The notes under the pieces were generated by a model. The model worked only from the letters and a program-made list of their open reading frames with translations, made no database searches and had not been told where the DNA came from. Shown one piece after another: positions 37,224 to 46,918 of a stretch of 64,000 nt of DNA; position 1 is the first letter of the stretch; every line of letters starts with the position of its first letter. This DNA comes from Rhodobacteraceae bacterium MED-G08. GTDB taxonomy: Bacteria; Pseudomonadota; Alphaproteobacteria; Rhodobacterales; Rhodobacteraceae. The stretch covers positions 150,856 to 214,855 of the forward strand of contig NTKT01000002.1 of NCBI GenBank assembly GCA_002457055.1, given 5' to 3'. The translations under genes and the position numbers were made by a program.

Positions 37224-38347
37224 TATTTCAACTCCGATATTTTCTTTGTACCGGTAATTTCCAGCCCATAGGCCTCTAATCCTACAATTTTTGGCTTTGG
37301 AGAATTGGTAAGCAAAATGAGACGGGATAAACCCAACGAAGACAAAATCTGTGCGCCTAAACCATATTGTCTGAGCGTTTTGGGCGAAGCCGCTTCAGTA
37401 GAAGACAGCTTCATATCTGTATCTCTCAACAAAACGACAACTCCTCTGCCTTCCTCCGCAACTATTTTCATAGCTTCTCTCAATTCATTGGCACGGCCAA
37501 ACGGGCCAACTCCTAAAATATCTAACATTGGATCCAAGGCGTGCATTCTGACTAGCACTGGATCACCGCTTTTTATGTCACCTTTTGTTAAGACTATATG
37601 CTGGTCGCCGTGGGTTTCGTCTTCGTAAATCGACATGTCCCATTCATCACCGAACTCCGACTTAACTTTTCCTGCTTTTTCCTCTTTAACTAAGTTATCA
37701 TGCCTTCTACGATATGATATTAAATCTGAAATTGTACCTATCTTAAGTGCGTGTTTCTGAGCGAAAGCCACTAACTCAGGCAATCGGGCCATTGAGCCAT
37801 CTTCATTCATGATTTCACAGATTACGCCAGATGGATTAAGGCCTGCAAGACGACTAATATCTACAGCCGCTTCCGTGTGTCCGGCCCTAACGAGGACACC
37901 ACCATCTTTTGCTTTTAAAGGGAAAACATGTCCAGGCGTAGAGATGTCAGCTTGGTTCTTATTAGAGTCTATCGCGGTGGAAACTGTAAGCGCCCGGTCA
38001 TGTGCAGAAATTCCAGTAGTCACGCCCTCACGTGCCTCAATAGAAATTGTAAATGCAGTTTCATGTCTCGATGAATTGTGAGTGCTCATCAAGCTTAAAC
38101 CTAACTGGGAGATACGATCGGAGGTGAGTGCAAGGCAAATTAATCCACGGCCGTGCGTCGCCATAAAATTGATTGCATCAGGGGTCGCCATTTGCGCAGG
38201 TATTACCAAGTCCCCTTCATTTTCACGATCCTCATGGTCAACAAGAATGAACATACGCCCATTTCTCGCATCGTCAATTATGTCAGAAATTGAAGAAATG
38301 ACGTCACTATAACTTTTTTCTACCTTACCTGGCTTATCAAAACTCAA
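37223..38347 (-). CDS. ribB: 3,4-dihydroxy-2-butanone 4-phosphate synthase with degenerate GTP cyclohydrolase II domain
   Basis: Residues 1-215 form the RibB domain: DHEDRENEGDLVIPAQ, THGRGLICLAL and RAGHTEAAVD are intact, so ribulose 5-phosphate conversion is expected. Residues 220-374 align with GTP cyclohydrolase II, but the zinc-binding Cys (E. coli pattern C-x10-C-x-C) are absent. The corresponding MHALDPMLDILGVGPFG has none. The C-terminal half is therefore probably not a cyclohydrolase, a pattern known in alphaproteobacteria, and a separate RibA must exist elsewhere. The start is TTG 38347 behind GGAGAA. Confidence 0.93.
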   Translation of the reverse strand: MSFDKPGKVEKSYSDVISSISDIIDDARNGRMFILVDHEDRENEGDLVIPAQMATPDAINFMATHGRGLICLALTSDRISQLGLSLMSTHNSSRHETAFTISIEAREGVTTGISAHDRALTVSTAIDSNKNQADISTPGHVFPLKAKDGGVLVRAGHTEAAVDISRLAGLNPSGVICEIMNEDGSMARLPELVAFAQKHALKIGTISDLISYRRRHDNLVKEEKAGKVKSEFGDEWDMSIYEDETHGDQHIVLTKGDIKSGDPVLVRMHALDPMLDILGVGPFGRANELREAMKIVAEEGRGVVVLLRDTDMKLSSTEAASPKTLRQYGLGAQILSSLGLSRLILLTNSPKPKIVGLEAYGLEITGTKKISELK

Positions 38348-38475
38348 AGAAAACTTCTCCCGTAAATATTAGTTTCATGAGATACCCATTTTAGATAAAC
38401 TTTACCAGAGAGGATTAAAGAATTATTAAAACAAAGATAACTAAAATCATTACTGATCTTGATAATAACAAGTTT

Positions 38476-39255
38476 TCATACTGCGGTAATAGAATACAAA
38501 CCGACAGCCGCGGCATTAGACACATTGAGTGAGCCAAATGATGATATCGACTCAATTTTAACTAAAGCGTCTGCCACTTCCTTCGTTCGCGATCTAAGCC
38601 CAGGTCCTTCAGCACCAAGAATTAGAGCAATGGGTCTATCAGAGTACAGCTTTGCTGCATCAGAAATGTCACTAGAACCAGCGGCGTCTAAACCAAGAGC
38701 TACAAAGCCTATTTTCTTTAATTCCAATATCGAATCCGAAAGGTTCTTTACTCTGATGTAAGGTTGACGTTCAAGAGCGCCGCTTGCAGCTTTGGCTAAA
38801 GCTCCAGTTTCTGGCGCACTATGATGCCTAGTGCCCACAACAGCGCTAGCACCAAAAACTTCTGCAGACCTCAGAATTGCACCCACATTATGAGGATCAG
38901 TTACACGGTCCAATAGTACAAGATTTGGTAATTTTGACTTCGATTGCATTACGACATCCATAAGACTGCCCCATTCCAAAGGTCTCACCTCAAGCAATGC
39001 GCCTTGATGAATGGAATTCTTATCAATAAAATCGTTTAAGTCTCTGGGTTCTAACACTTCAGGAGTAATTCCCGAAACATCAATTGCCTTCGCCAACTTC
39101 GCTCGGGCATTTTTTGTAACTATTAAACGCATTTTTTTGCGCCTAGGATTTAATAATGCATCTTCCACGGCATGAAGCCCAAAAAGAAAAAAACTTTCTT
39201 CTTTTTCAGATTTTCGAAGGCGCTCTTTCTCGACCACCCATTTTGGCTTTTTCAT
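38476..39255 (-). CDS. rlmB: 23S rRNA 2'-O-ribose methyltransferase, TrmH/RlmB type
   Basis: SPOUT-class methyltransferase, probably for Gm2251 of 23S rRNA. An N-terminal substrate-binding domain (about residues 22-95, beginning FLFGLHAVEDALLN) precedes the knotted SAM domain. SPOUT motifs are LLDRVTDPHNVGAILRSAEVFGA, LILGAEGPGLR and GSLNVSNAAAVGLY. I start at ATG 39255 (MKKPKWVVEK) because AAGG lies 8 bases upstream; a TTG at 39273 would add six residues. Which ribose is modified is inferred from similarity. Confidence 0.9.
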   Translation of the reverse strand: MKKPKWVVEKERLRKSEKEESFFLFGLHAVEDALLNPRRKKMRLIVTKNARAKLAKAIDVSGITPEVLEPRDLNDFIDKNSIHQGALLEVRPLEWGSLMDVVMQSKSKLPNLVLLDRVTDPHNVGAILRSAEVFGASAVVGTRHHSAPETGALAKAASGALERQPYIRVKNLSDSILELKKIGFVALGLDAAGSSDISDAAKLYSDRPIALILGAEGPGLRSRTKEVADALVKIESISSFGSLNVSNAAAVGLYSITAV

Positions 39256-39375
39256 AAGAACTACCTTATTCAATTCTCAACTATATGAACTCAAGTCTCA
39301 TTTTTATTACAGGATTTTCCTGTTGACGCCAGATTTTCCTAACGCTAATCACCCAGTAGCTGGTTTATAGCTAGT

Positions 39376-39459
39376 GGGCGACAGGCCGCAAGGTGTGGCA
39401 GGGGACTGTAACTCCCTCGCGGAGACGCACGCTTGGTTCGATTCCAAGGTCGCCCACCA
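39376..39459 (+). tRNA. tRNA-Tyr (anticodon GTA)
   Basis: Class II tRNA with a long variable arm. Acceptor GGGCGAC (39376-39382) pairs with GTCGCCC (39449-39455), followed by A73 and encoded CCA (39457-39459). The anticodon stem-loop GGGGA-CTGTAAC-TCCC holds GTA, and the variable arm is CGCGGAGACGC-like. The T arm is CTTGG-TTCGATT-CCAAG. Confidence 0.95.
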
Positions 39460-39685
39460 TATTATTCTATAAAATTATTGATTAAGAGTGTTTAAAAACA
39501 ATTACCTACCGCCTCGTAATACAACGGATAAATGACCACCGAAGTAAAAAATTTTTCTAAAAATATAAATGGCAGTATATTTTTCCTACATAGGCAAGAA
39601 AAATAAGATCATGTTTCCTATGGTGATAGTTGTCTTGCTTTGCTAAAACTTCTGGATAGAAAATTCTAATTTATGGAGATTACAA

Positions 39686-40978
39686 ATGGCAAAGGGTCCT
39701 TCTTACGGTTTTGATACACTTCAAATTCATGCAGGCAGTTCTCCAGATCCTGCAACTGGATCAAGACAAACTCCAATTTACCAGTCCACTGCATTTGTAT
39801 TCCAGGATTCTGAGCACGCAGCCAGGCTATTTAATTTGCAAGAAGTTGGCTATATTTATTCACGGCTTACAAACCCAACCGTTGCGGCTTTGCAAGAACG
39901 AATTGCAATATTAGAGGGTGGTGTAGGTGCGGTTTGCTGTTCTTCAGGTCACGCTGCGCAAATTATGGCTTTGTTTCCATTAATGAAACCAGGCAAAAAT
40001 ATAATTGCGTCTACGCGTCTTTATGGTGGAACAGTAACCCAATTCAGCAACACGATAAAACGTTTTGGCTGGAGCGCAAAATTTGTAGATTTTGACGATT
40101 TCAAGGCGATTCAATCTGCTATTGATGAAGACACTCAGGCAATTTTTTGTGAAGCGATAGCCAATCCGGGTGGATATATAACTGATCTGGATGAGGTTTC
40201 TTCAATCGCAAACGCCGCCAGCATTCCATTGATAGTTGATAATACCTCAGCAACTCCATATCTGTGCAGACCAATAGAACATGGAGCGACTATTGTAGTT
40301 CACTCCACTACGAAATATTTGACTGGAAACGGTACTGTTACAGGCGGTTGTGTTGTTGACAGTGGAAAATTTGATTGGACCAAGTCTGGAAAATTTCCAT
40401 CCCTTTCCGAGCCAGAACCAGCGTATCATGGGTTGAAGTTTGTGGAAACCTTTGGGGAATTAGCATTTACTTTTCATGGAATAGCAATCGGCCTGCGAGA
40501 CTTAGGTATGACAATGAATCCTCAAGCCGCGCACTACTCCTTGTTGGGTATCGAAACTCTCTCACTTAGAATGAATAAGCATGTTGAAAATGCCATGAGA
40601 ATAACAAACTGGTTAGAGTCTCACCCAGCGATCGAAAAGGTTACATATGCAGGACTATCTTCCTCACCATATTATGAGAGGGTAGAAAAAATTTGCCCAA
40701 AGGGAGCCGGTGGACTTTTCACAATTAGCCTGAAAGGTGGATACGACTCTTGTGTAAAATTTGTCGATAACCTAGACATTTTCAGTCATGTTGCAAACTT
40801 GGGAGACAGCAGATCACTTGTTATCCATCCAGCATCTACAACTCATCGACAGCTAACCACTGAGCAACAAAAAGCTGCTGGCACAGGACCAGAAATTGTA
40901 CGAATTTCGATCGGCATCGAAGATGCGGATGACTTGATCAGCGATCTCAAGCAGGCATTAGATAAATCTCTCAAGTAA
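39686..40978 (+). CDS. O-acetylhomoserine sulfhydrylase-type Cys/Met metabolism PLP enzyme
   Basis: Fold-type I PLP enzyme of 430 residues. The N terminus FDTLQIHAGSSPDPATGSR, YSRLTNPT, the Schiff-base Lys in HSTTKYLTGNGT, and SLVIHPASTTH place it with O-acetylhomoserine sulfhydrylases (MetY). They use sulfide to make homocysteine. O-succinylhomoserine (MetZ) specificity cannot be excluded. GGAG precedes ATG 39686 at 7 bases. A leader of about 200 bases precedes it, without a riboswitch that I can identify. MetR and metK are also in the window but not adjacent. Confidence 0.88.
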   Translation: MAKGPSYGFDTLQIHAGSSPDPATGSRQTPIYQSTAFVFQDSEHAARLFNLQEVGYIYSRLTNPTVAALQERIAILEGGVGAVCCSSGHAAQIMALFPLMKPGKNIIASTRLYGGTVTQFSNTIKRFGWSAKFVDFDDFKAIQSAIDEDTQAIFCEAIANPGGYITDLDEVSSIANAASIPLIVDNTSATPYLCRPIEHGATIVVHSTTKYLTGNGTVTGGCVVDSGKFDWTKSGKFPSLSEPEPAYHGLKFVETFGELAFTFHGIAIGLRDLGMTMNPQAAHYSLLGIETLSLRMNKHVENAMRITNWLESHPAIEKVTYAGLSSSPYYERVEKICPKGAGGLFTISLKGGYDSCVKFVDNLDIFSHVANLGDSRSLVIHPASTTHRQLTTEQQKAAGTGPEIVRISIGIEDADDLISDLKQALDKSLK

Positions 40979-41119
40979 TTATTACATGAAGAATAATCTC
41001 TAAATTATCTAAAGTGTGGATAAACTTTTACAAAATTTTGACGTAATTTAAGAGAAGTTTATGGGTTGATGCAGCTCTTATTTATCTTTAGAGTTAAATT
41101 CGAAGTTGGGGGTTTGTAG

Positions 41120-42448
41120 GTGAACAAAGATAAATCTAAATATCTTGTGCATCCGTCTAATGATATGTTGCTTAGTGCAAAAATCTTAAAGGATATTAAC
41201 GGGCTGGACACGAACAGACCGGGTAAGAATTGGTTTGTAGGATTTGGTGTCGTACTATTTTTTTCTTTTATTTTTCTAAGTTTCTTAAACGAAAAGTTTG
41301 CATTTGGCATTTTTTCAAATAATCAAACTATATCTGATCAATCTGTTACTGCATCCGCCCAGAAAAAAATAGTTAAAACAGGATACGAGGGGCCTCTTTT
41401 TACTCAAAGTGAGCCCACGATAGAGGTAGATTCAAACTCATATTCTAAATTAGCCGTGGAGGCCTCACAGAGCGTAAATTTTAAAGATTTTAGCGAATTA
41501 AGAAATGGAAAATCCAAATACAGCCGGTTAAATGACATCGAAGTAGCATCGCTCTATACAGAAAGTGGAATTTGGCCAAAAGTTCCAGTGCAAGCTCAAC
41601 CTCCGTCGAATGTGCCGCTTGGCGACGTATACATAACATCAATAGACCCTTCAGTTATAAGTTTGGATGCAATCGCGTTAGACAAAGCCACTACTGTATC
41701 AGAGTTGAAAGCCCTTCTTGATATTCGATCACCACTTTCGATAGGCTCTAGTTTCAAATTAGACGAAAATGGCCTAGCAATTGCTACAAAAGTAGGAGCT
41801 TTGGCCCCGGCCGGACATCAAGTTTTTTCTGGCAACCCAGAAGTTATACCACCAATAAAACCTATTCCAAACTATTTAAGTATCGGTGAAAGCAACGTAA
41901 ATATAAAGATACTGTCCAAGCTGCGCCCAAAAACTAGGCCTGCAGACAAAACACCCGATGCTTTAATTGCCGCAAAAAAGCGTAAACTTGCAGAAAAAAA
42001 ACCGCGATTAAGACCCAACAATATTCAGCTCTCAAAGTATAATCTTTCAAGTCTCTCAACCTCATCAATTAACTTCAAAGGTCTACGCGTAAAGCCTAGG
42101 GAACGCCCTAGCGGGCTTAGCATGTTAATAGATCAGGCACTGGGTGTTATACAATATGAAGGCGATGAAGCCAACATATCAGGGATAGTCCCAGATGTAC
42201 CTTCAAGCCCAAGAGTAACCAAGAAAGCAACCATTCAGAACGTGCTTAATCTGCGAAGGACTAACCTAATCGGTGTTTATGGAAACTCAAAGTCGCGCCG
42301 GGCACTTGTACGCCTGTCAAATGGGAAAAGACAAATGGTGACTGTCGGTGACACTATAGATGGAGGTGAGGTGGCTGCAATTGGAGAAAGTGAGCTCCGT
42401 TACATCAAAGGCGGCAAGAACATCACACTGAAAGTACCGCAGGGCTAG
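41120..42448 (+). CDS. Single-pass membrane protein with Pro/Arg-rich linker and GspC/PilP-like end
   Basis: A 442-residue protein I do not recognise as a named gene. A short cytoplasmic N terminus is followed by one hydrophobic helix (about 38-56). Then comes a long periplasmic region, with a low-complexity part rich in Arg-Pro and Lys (KLRPKTRPADK, KPRLRPNN, KPRERPSG). The last 65 residues, from NLIGVYGNSKSRRALVRLSNG to the end, look like a small beta domain similar to the C-terminal pieces of GspC or PilP. The start is GTG 41120, with GGGGG 7 bases upstream. A secretion or envelope-assembly role is inference only. Confidence 0.7.
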   Translation: MNKDKSKYLVHPSNDMLLSAKILKDINGLDTNRPGKNWFVGFGVVLFFSFIFLSFLNEKFAFGIFSNNQTISDQSVTASAQKKIVKTGYEGPLFTQSEPTIEVDSNSYSKLAVEASQSVNFKDFSELRNGKSKYSRLNDIEVASLYTESGIWPKVPVQAQPPSNVPLGDVYITSIDPSVISLDAIALDKATTVSELKALLDIRSPLSIGSSFKLDENGLAIATKVGALAPAGHQVFSGNPEVIPPIKPIPNYLSIGESNVNIKILSKLRPKTRPADKTPDALIAAKKRKLAEKKPRLRPNNIQLSKYNLSSLSTSSINFKGLRVKPRERPSGLSMLIDQALGVIQYEGDEANISGIVPDVPSSPRVTKKATIQNVLNLRRTNLIGVYGNSKSRRALVRLSNGKRQMVTVGDTIDGGEVAAIGESELRYIKGGKNITLKVPQG

Positions 42449-42518
42449 AACCCCTGTTCTATCATATTGACTCTAAGTTGCCAGATTAGTACCGAAATTG
42501 CCAAACTATTCTAGTATT

Positions 42519-43028
42519 TTATGCAGCTCTTGAAACGAGAACGTCGTCGACTTTTTTTGCTGCAGATACTTCATCCCCATCATCAACCGCAGCGACTTCT
42601 CTAGTTAAACGTTCTAATGCAGCTTCATACAACTGCCTTTCAGAGTAACTTTGTTCTCGCTGGTCATCATTTCGATGTAAATCCCTCACAACTTCAGCGA
42701 TGGCAATCAGATCTCCAGAATTTATCTTTTGCTCATATTCTTGTGCTCGACGCGACCACATCGCTCTCTTAACCCTGGCCTTGCCTTTGAGAGTGGTCAT
42801 AGCCTTCTCAATGACTTCTGGAGAACTTAAAGATCTCATTCCGATTTCTGATGCTTTATGAGTAGGCACTCTGAGAGTCATCTTATCTTTTTCAAAGGAC
42901 ACAACGAATAATTCGAGCTTAGTACCGGCTATTTCTTGTTCTTCAATGGATATTATCTGACCTACCCCATGCGCAGGGTATACTACAAATTCATTTGGAC
43001 GAAAATCTGAATTATTTGAACTTGCCAT
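42519..43028 (-). CDS. carD: CarD/CdnL-type RNA polymerase-binding regulator
   Basis: Stabilises open promoter complexes, including those for rRNA, by contacting the RNAP beta subunit. The N-terminal Tudor-like RID domain (FVVYPAHGVGQIISIEEQEIAGTKLELFVVSF) is followed by an all-helical C-terminal domain with RVKRAMWSRRAQEYEQKINSGDLIAIAEVVRDL. I use ATG 43028 (MASSNNSDF), as GAAGGA lies 6 bases upstream. The open frame extends nine codons further to a TTG without support. It is followed by fdxA on the same strand about 180 bases upstream, a common alphaproteobacterial neighbourhood. Confidence 0.92.
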   Translation of the reverse strand: MASSNNSDFRPNEFVVYPAHGVGQIISIEEQEIAGTKLELFVVSFEKDKMTLRVPTHKASEIGMRSLSSPEVIEKAMTTLKGKARVKRAMWSRRAQEYEQKINSGDLIAIAEVVRDLHRNDDQREQSYSERQLYEAALERLTREVAAVDDGDEVSAAKKVDDVLVSRAA

Positions 43029-43207
43029 CAATTTTCCTTCAATACTCATACTCAAACCGACGGTTTAACCATTGATCCTGACAATTAAGTATAATTTAAT
43101 CTCGGTTGATAAATTTATGGGTCTCTTGCGTATTCTATGCCTTCACAACGACGATGACAGATAACAGAAAGTCTAAAAAATGAAAAGGATCAATTTAAGC
43201 CCAAGAG

Positions 43208-43546
43208 TTAACCACCTTCACCCGGGTTTTCAGAAAAGTATTTTTCAAGCTTACCGGTCTCACCGTCTCTCTCTTCAGCTTCAGGCAAAGGATCTTTCTG
43301 GGTGATTATGACCGGCCATAGTTCTGAGTATTTTCTATTAAATTCCACCCATCTTTCCATATCCGGCTCTGTATCAGGCCGGATGGCATCGGCAGGACAC
43401 TCAGGCTCACAGACACCACAGTCAATACATTCATCAGGATGGATGACCAACATGTTCTCACCTTCATAAAAACAATCAACAGGACAAACCTCTACACAAT
43501 CTGTGTATTTACATCCTATGCAGTTATCATTTACGATATATGTCAT
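43208..43546 (-). CDS. fdxA: 7Fe ferredoxin FdxA
   Basis: Small electron carrier of 112 residues. The N-terminal half has Cys 9, 12, 17, 21 and 25 ([17 protein letters not shown]) for a 3Fe-4S and part of a 4Fe-4S site. [12 protein letters not shown] completes the set. The acidic C-terminal extension [15 protein letters not shown] is typical of the FdxA type. The ATG at 43546 is clear. Located between carD and hslR. Confidence 0.95.
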   Translation of the reverse strand: MTYIVNDNCIGCKYTDCVEVCPVDCFYEGENMLVIHPDECIDCGVCEPECPADAIRPDTEPDMERWVEFNRKYSELWPVIITQKDPLPEAEERDGETGKLEKYFSENPGEGG

Positions 43547-43679
43547 TTCTACTCTGGCCGCCTCATGTCAAAAAAATCTAAATTAATTCAGTACCTAATC
43601 ACTCATGCTAGTTAATTCAGACAAACACTTTTTATATCTTTAAATTCGATTGTAAATATATTTATTATGAGTGCCTCAA

Positions 43680-43958
43680 TTAGTCGGTACCTTCAACATT
43701 TTCATACATCTTTCTTGCCTCTTCATAATTTACTCTCCTTTCCCCCAAAGACAAAACCTTTATCACGCGTACAGATTTTCCAGATGTGAATGTTAAGACA
43801 TCATCCACTTTGATCTCAACTGATGGCTTAAAAATACGACGTGAATTTACTCTCACAGATCCTTTAGTAATAATCTTTGTCGAAAGACTTCTAGTATTGA
43901 AAAACCTCGCCCACCAAAGCCATTTATCAATCCGGATTTTTTTCGGTTTATCATCCAA
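43680..43958 (-). CDS. hslR: S4-domain RNA-binding protein, Hsp15-like
   Basis: A 92-residue S4-domain protein. RIDKWLWWARFFNTRSLSTKII matches the Hsp15 start, and SVRVNSRRIFKPSVEIKVDDVL is the RNA-binding core. In E. coli Hsp15 rescues 50S subunits that carry stalled nascent chains. The only plausible start is TTG 43958, with a weak Shine-Dalgarno, 4 bases after the upstream helicase stop, which suggests coupled translation. Confidence 0.85.
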   Translation of the reverse strand: MDDKPKKIRIDKWLWWARFFNTRSLSTKIITKGSVRVNSRRIFKPSVEIKVDDVLTFTSGKSVRVIKVLSLGERRVNYEEARKMYENVEGTD

Positions 43959-43962
43959 AAGG

Positions 43963-46695
43963 TTAATTTTCTTGTTTAAAACCCATCAACGCCTTAGCGA
44001 AAGGATTGTCCGGATCGATTTGTTTTTCTTGGATCTTGTTATTTTTATTTGCGTGGCGAGAACTTTTGGAACTTTCCACAGGAGAAAGCTTACTCTTTTG
44101 CTTTCTTGATTTAACATCTTTCTTTGTAAAATTTTTACCCTTATTCATCTTTTTGGGAACCCAGAAAAATGTATAAAACTCCTCCTCCATATCTACGACG
44201 GTATCGTATTTAGATTCATTAATTTTAACTTCTTCGAGGTTAACACTAGGGTCGCCCACAATTTCTACTAAAGGTTCCTGATTAATTTCAGTTCTAGGAG
44301 CAGTATTGCCCTCCGAAACTGCTTTCAAACGAGAACCTTTCTCGGCCTTATATCCCAATCCAACCATTAGCCCTGCAAATTGTTCAAGAGTCATGCCAGT
44401 AATTGAAAGCATATCAGAATTACACTCGAATCCACTTTTGCTGTCCTGCAATCTGAGCATGTCTGCTAGCCGCTCGAGCATATCTATGCGAATTGCCCTG
44501 TCTCCAGCATTACGATATCCAGACATCGTGTCTACTCCGCTCAAACCCAAGGATGTACTTGGCACAGTAACCAGTCCAGGTGGAGGAGCACTAGGAAATT
44601 CAGCTATTTTTTTCGCCAATGACCATAAAACCAATCTTAATCTCGTTGGAGCAGGCTTTAGTAGCAATGGCATAAAAATTGTATGTTGGCCAAAACGTAC
44701 CCCATGTTTTCTTAAGGTTGCTCTCGCATCCTGGTCCAGTGACTTCACTGTTTCAATTACAGTTTCTCTCGGAACCAATCCAAAATTTTCCACCAACGTA
44801 AACGCAAAACCACGCGCTAGACCGGCTAGCTTATCATCTCTCTCTAATGCCAGCAGTGGCTCAAACAAAGTTGCAATCTTGCGATCTATAAAATGCTGAA
44901 GCCTCCGTTCAACTTTTTGTTGAATTTCAGTATTTACGTAATCTTCAATAAAAACGTTAATACGCGGTTTTAAAGGATTGTCACCAGCTAACAACTTTCC
45001 AACCGCAGTTTCGCCCCACATCAAACCACCTTGATCCGTGAAGTCTATTTCAGTATCAGGAGCATTGTAAAATCTATCGGCCATCAAATTAAAGTGAGGT
45101 ACTAAAGCCTCCGTTGCAGCAGTTTTCAAAGCCTTGGCCTCAGCACCGTTTGCATCTTTATCTGCCATGAACCGGAACCCTTCAAGCTTCCCAACGAATT
45201 CACCCTCTACGGTCACTTTACCTTCATTATCAACCTCGGCCACCAGAGCCTCCTTATCTTTAAGCCGACGCAATAACACGGAAGTACGCCGATCAACAAA
45301 TCTTTTTGTCAGACATTCATGTAATGCATCCGACAACAAATCTTCAATCGAGCAAGTCCTATTACGCCAATGATTTACGTCATCAACCCATCCTTTTCTA
45401 TGGGAAACATATGTCCAAGTTCGCATATATGCTAGTCTTTTTGATAAAGTATCAATGTCTCCGTTGGTAATCTCTAATGAAGAAACTTGTTTTTGTAACC
45501 AATCATCAGGAATTCGTCCAAAATCAAATAAACTGGTGAAAATCGTCTCCAATAATAATGCGTGTTCCCCGTGACCGATCGACCTAAAATCTGGAATACT
45601 GCAGACTTTCCACAATAATTTAACAGCCGCTGGCTCTTTGACACGTTCGAGTATTGGCTCTGATTGACTTAAAGTTTTCAACACTAGCAAATCATCAGAA
45701 TCTCGCGCTTTTATGAGTGATGGATTGTCAGGTAACACCTCTAACGACGAAATTAGTCTGTCAATCGTCCCAAATTCTAGATTCGTATTTCGCCATTGCA
45801 AAGTTGTTTGGGGAGTAAAACGATGCTCCATTATTGAAGTTGCTACTTTTGGATCTAAGGGTTTCGCCTCTCCTGTAACTCCAAATGTCCCATTATTCAT
45901 GCCGCGCCCTGCGCGACCAGCTATTTGGGCCAACTCGTTGGGAGCGAGGTCCCTGCTACGTCGTCCGTCGAATTTAGTAAGGGAAGAAAATGCAACATGA
46001 TTAACATCTAGATTTAGGCCCATACCAATAGCATCAGTTGCCACAAGGTAATCGACATCACCATTTTGATATAGTTCAACCTGAGCATTTCTAGTTCTGG
46101 GACTCAAAGCGCCCATAACTACAGCTGCACCACCCTTTAATCTCCTCAAAATCTCAGCGATGGAGTAGACATTATCGACAGAAAAGCCGACAATAGCAGA
46201 TCTAGTTGGTATCCTAGATATTTTTTTAGATCCAGTGTAGACTAAATTACTGAGGCGTTCTCGTGATATGAAATTTGCATCAGGCACTAGATTTTTTATT
46301 GGATGGCGCATGGTTTCCGATCCAAGAAATAGCGTCTCAAGGGAGCCGCGTGATTTTAGAAGTCTAGCAGTAAAGACGTGTCCTCTCTCTGGATCATTAG
46401 CTAATTGTATTTCGTCGACAGCCAAAAACTCACTACTCATTCCTTCAGGCATAGCCTCAACGGTACAGACCCAATACTGAGCCTTATTGGGAACAATACG
46501 CTCTTCACCAGTCAAAAGTGCAACGCTGGAAACACCTCTCAAACGGACAATTTTATCGTACACTTCTCGAGCCAATAATCTCAATGGAAGGCCAATAATC
46601 CCACTATTGTAGCTTAACATTCGCTCTATCGCATAGTGGGTTTTGCCAGTATTTGTGGGACCAAGCACCGCAGAAACCGTTTGGAATTGTTTCAT
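43963..46695 (-). CDS. Suv3-like superfamily-2 RNA helicase
   Basis: A 910-residue helicase related to mitochondrial SUPV3L1/Suv3. Motif I is LGPTNTGKTHYA, motif II DEIQ (AVDEIQLAND), and motif VI AQIAGRAGRG. A long C-terminal extension (about 390-820) is followed by a Lys/Ser-rich basic tail (about 860-905) that could bind RNA. Suv3 partners with RNA-degrading enzymes in mitochondria. The bacterial role is less known, and RNA turnover is inference. Followed by hslR, fdxA and carD, the common alphaproteobacterial cluster. Confidence 0.88.
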   Translation of the reverse strand: MKQFQTVSAVLGPTNTGKTHYAIERMLSYNSGIIGLPLRLLAREVYDKIVRLRGVSSVALLTGEERIVPNKAQYWVCTVEAMPEGMSSEFLAVDEIQLANDPERGHVFTARLLKSRGSLETLFLGSETMRHPIKNLVPDANFISRERLSNLVYTGSKKISRIPTRSAIVGFSVDNVYSIAEILRRLKGGAAVVMGALSPRTRNAQVELYQNGDVDYLVATDAIGMGLNLDVNHVAFSSLTKFDGRRSRDLAPNELAQIAGRAGRGMNNGTFGVTGEAKPLDPKVATSIMEHRFTPQTTLQWRNTNLEFGTIDRLISSLEVLPDNPSLIKARDSDDLLVLKTLSQSEPILERVKEPAAVKLLWKVCSIPDFRSIGHGEHALLLETIFTSLFDFGRIPDDWLQKQVSSLEITNGDIDTLSKRLAYMRTWTYVSHRKGWVDDVNHWRNRTCSIEDLLSDALHECLTKRFVDRRTSVLLRRLKDKEALVAEVDNEGKVTVEGEFVGKLEGFRFMADKDANGAEAKALKTAATEALVPHFNLMADRFYNAPDTEIDFTDQGGLMWGETAVGKLLAGDNPLKPRINVFIEDYVNTEIQQKVERRLQHFIDRKIATLFEPLLALERDDKLAGLARGFAFTLVENFGLVPRETVIETVKSLDQDARATLRKHGVRFGQHTIFMPLLLKPAPTRLRLVLWSLAKKIAEFPSAPPPGLVTVPSTSLGLSGVDTMSGYRNAGDRAIRIDMLERLADMLRLQDSKSGFECNSDMLSITGMTLEQFAGLMVGLGYKAEKGSRLKAVSEGNTAPRTEINQEPLVEIVGDPSVNLEEVKINESKYDTVVDMEEEFYTFFWVPKKMNKGKNFTKKDVKSRKQKSKLSPVESSKSSRHANKNNKIQEKQIDPDNPFAKALMGFKQEN

Positions 46696-46851
46696 ATCTA
46701 GAAGTCTCTTCGAATATTAGTCCAAATTAAGGCCTGCAGTGGCTACTATGAAGAAATTGCATTGTACAGTATCGTTTAGAACTTTAATACCTTAAAGATC
46801 AGATAAGAGTATGAAAACGAAACTTTCACAATTATTGCCGTAACGGTAAGT

Positions 46852-46881
46852 TTGAACTCAAAGTAAAAAAGCCGCTATACT
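46852..46881 (+). promoter_or_regulatory. Sigma-70-like promoter for the SCP2 gene
   Basis: TTGAAC (46852-46857), an 18-base spacer and TATACT (46876-46881), 38 bases before ATG 46919. It lies in the divergent interval between the helicase gene and the SCP2/hydrolase pair. Confidence 0.5.
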
Positions 46882-46918
46882 ATAGTGAATTCAAATTTAA
46901 CCTAGTAGGTATAATTTC

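Noticed and set aside
39500..39685. SAM-type riboswitch before the sulfhydrylase gene
   Set aside because: The leader has GCTAAAA and a GCAAGA/TCTTGC pair, but neither the SAM-II nor the SAM-V core order is present.
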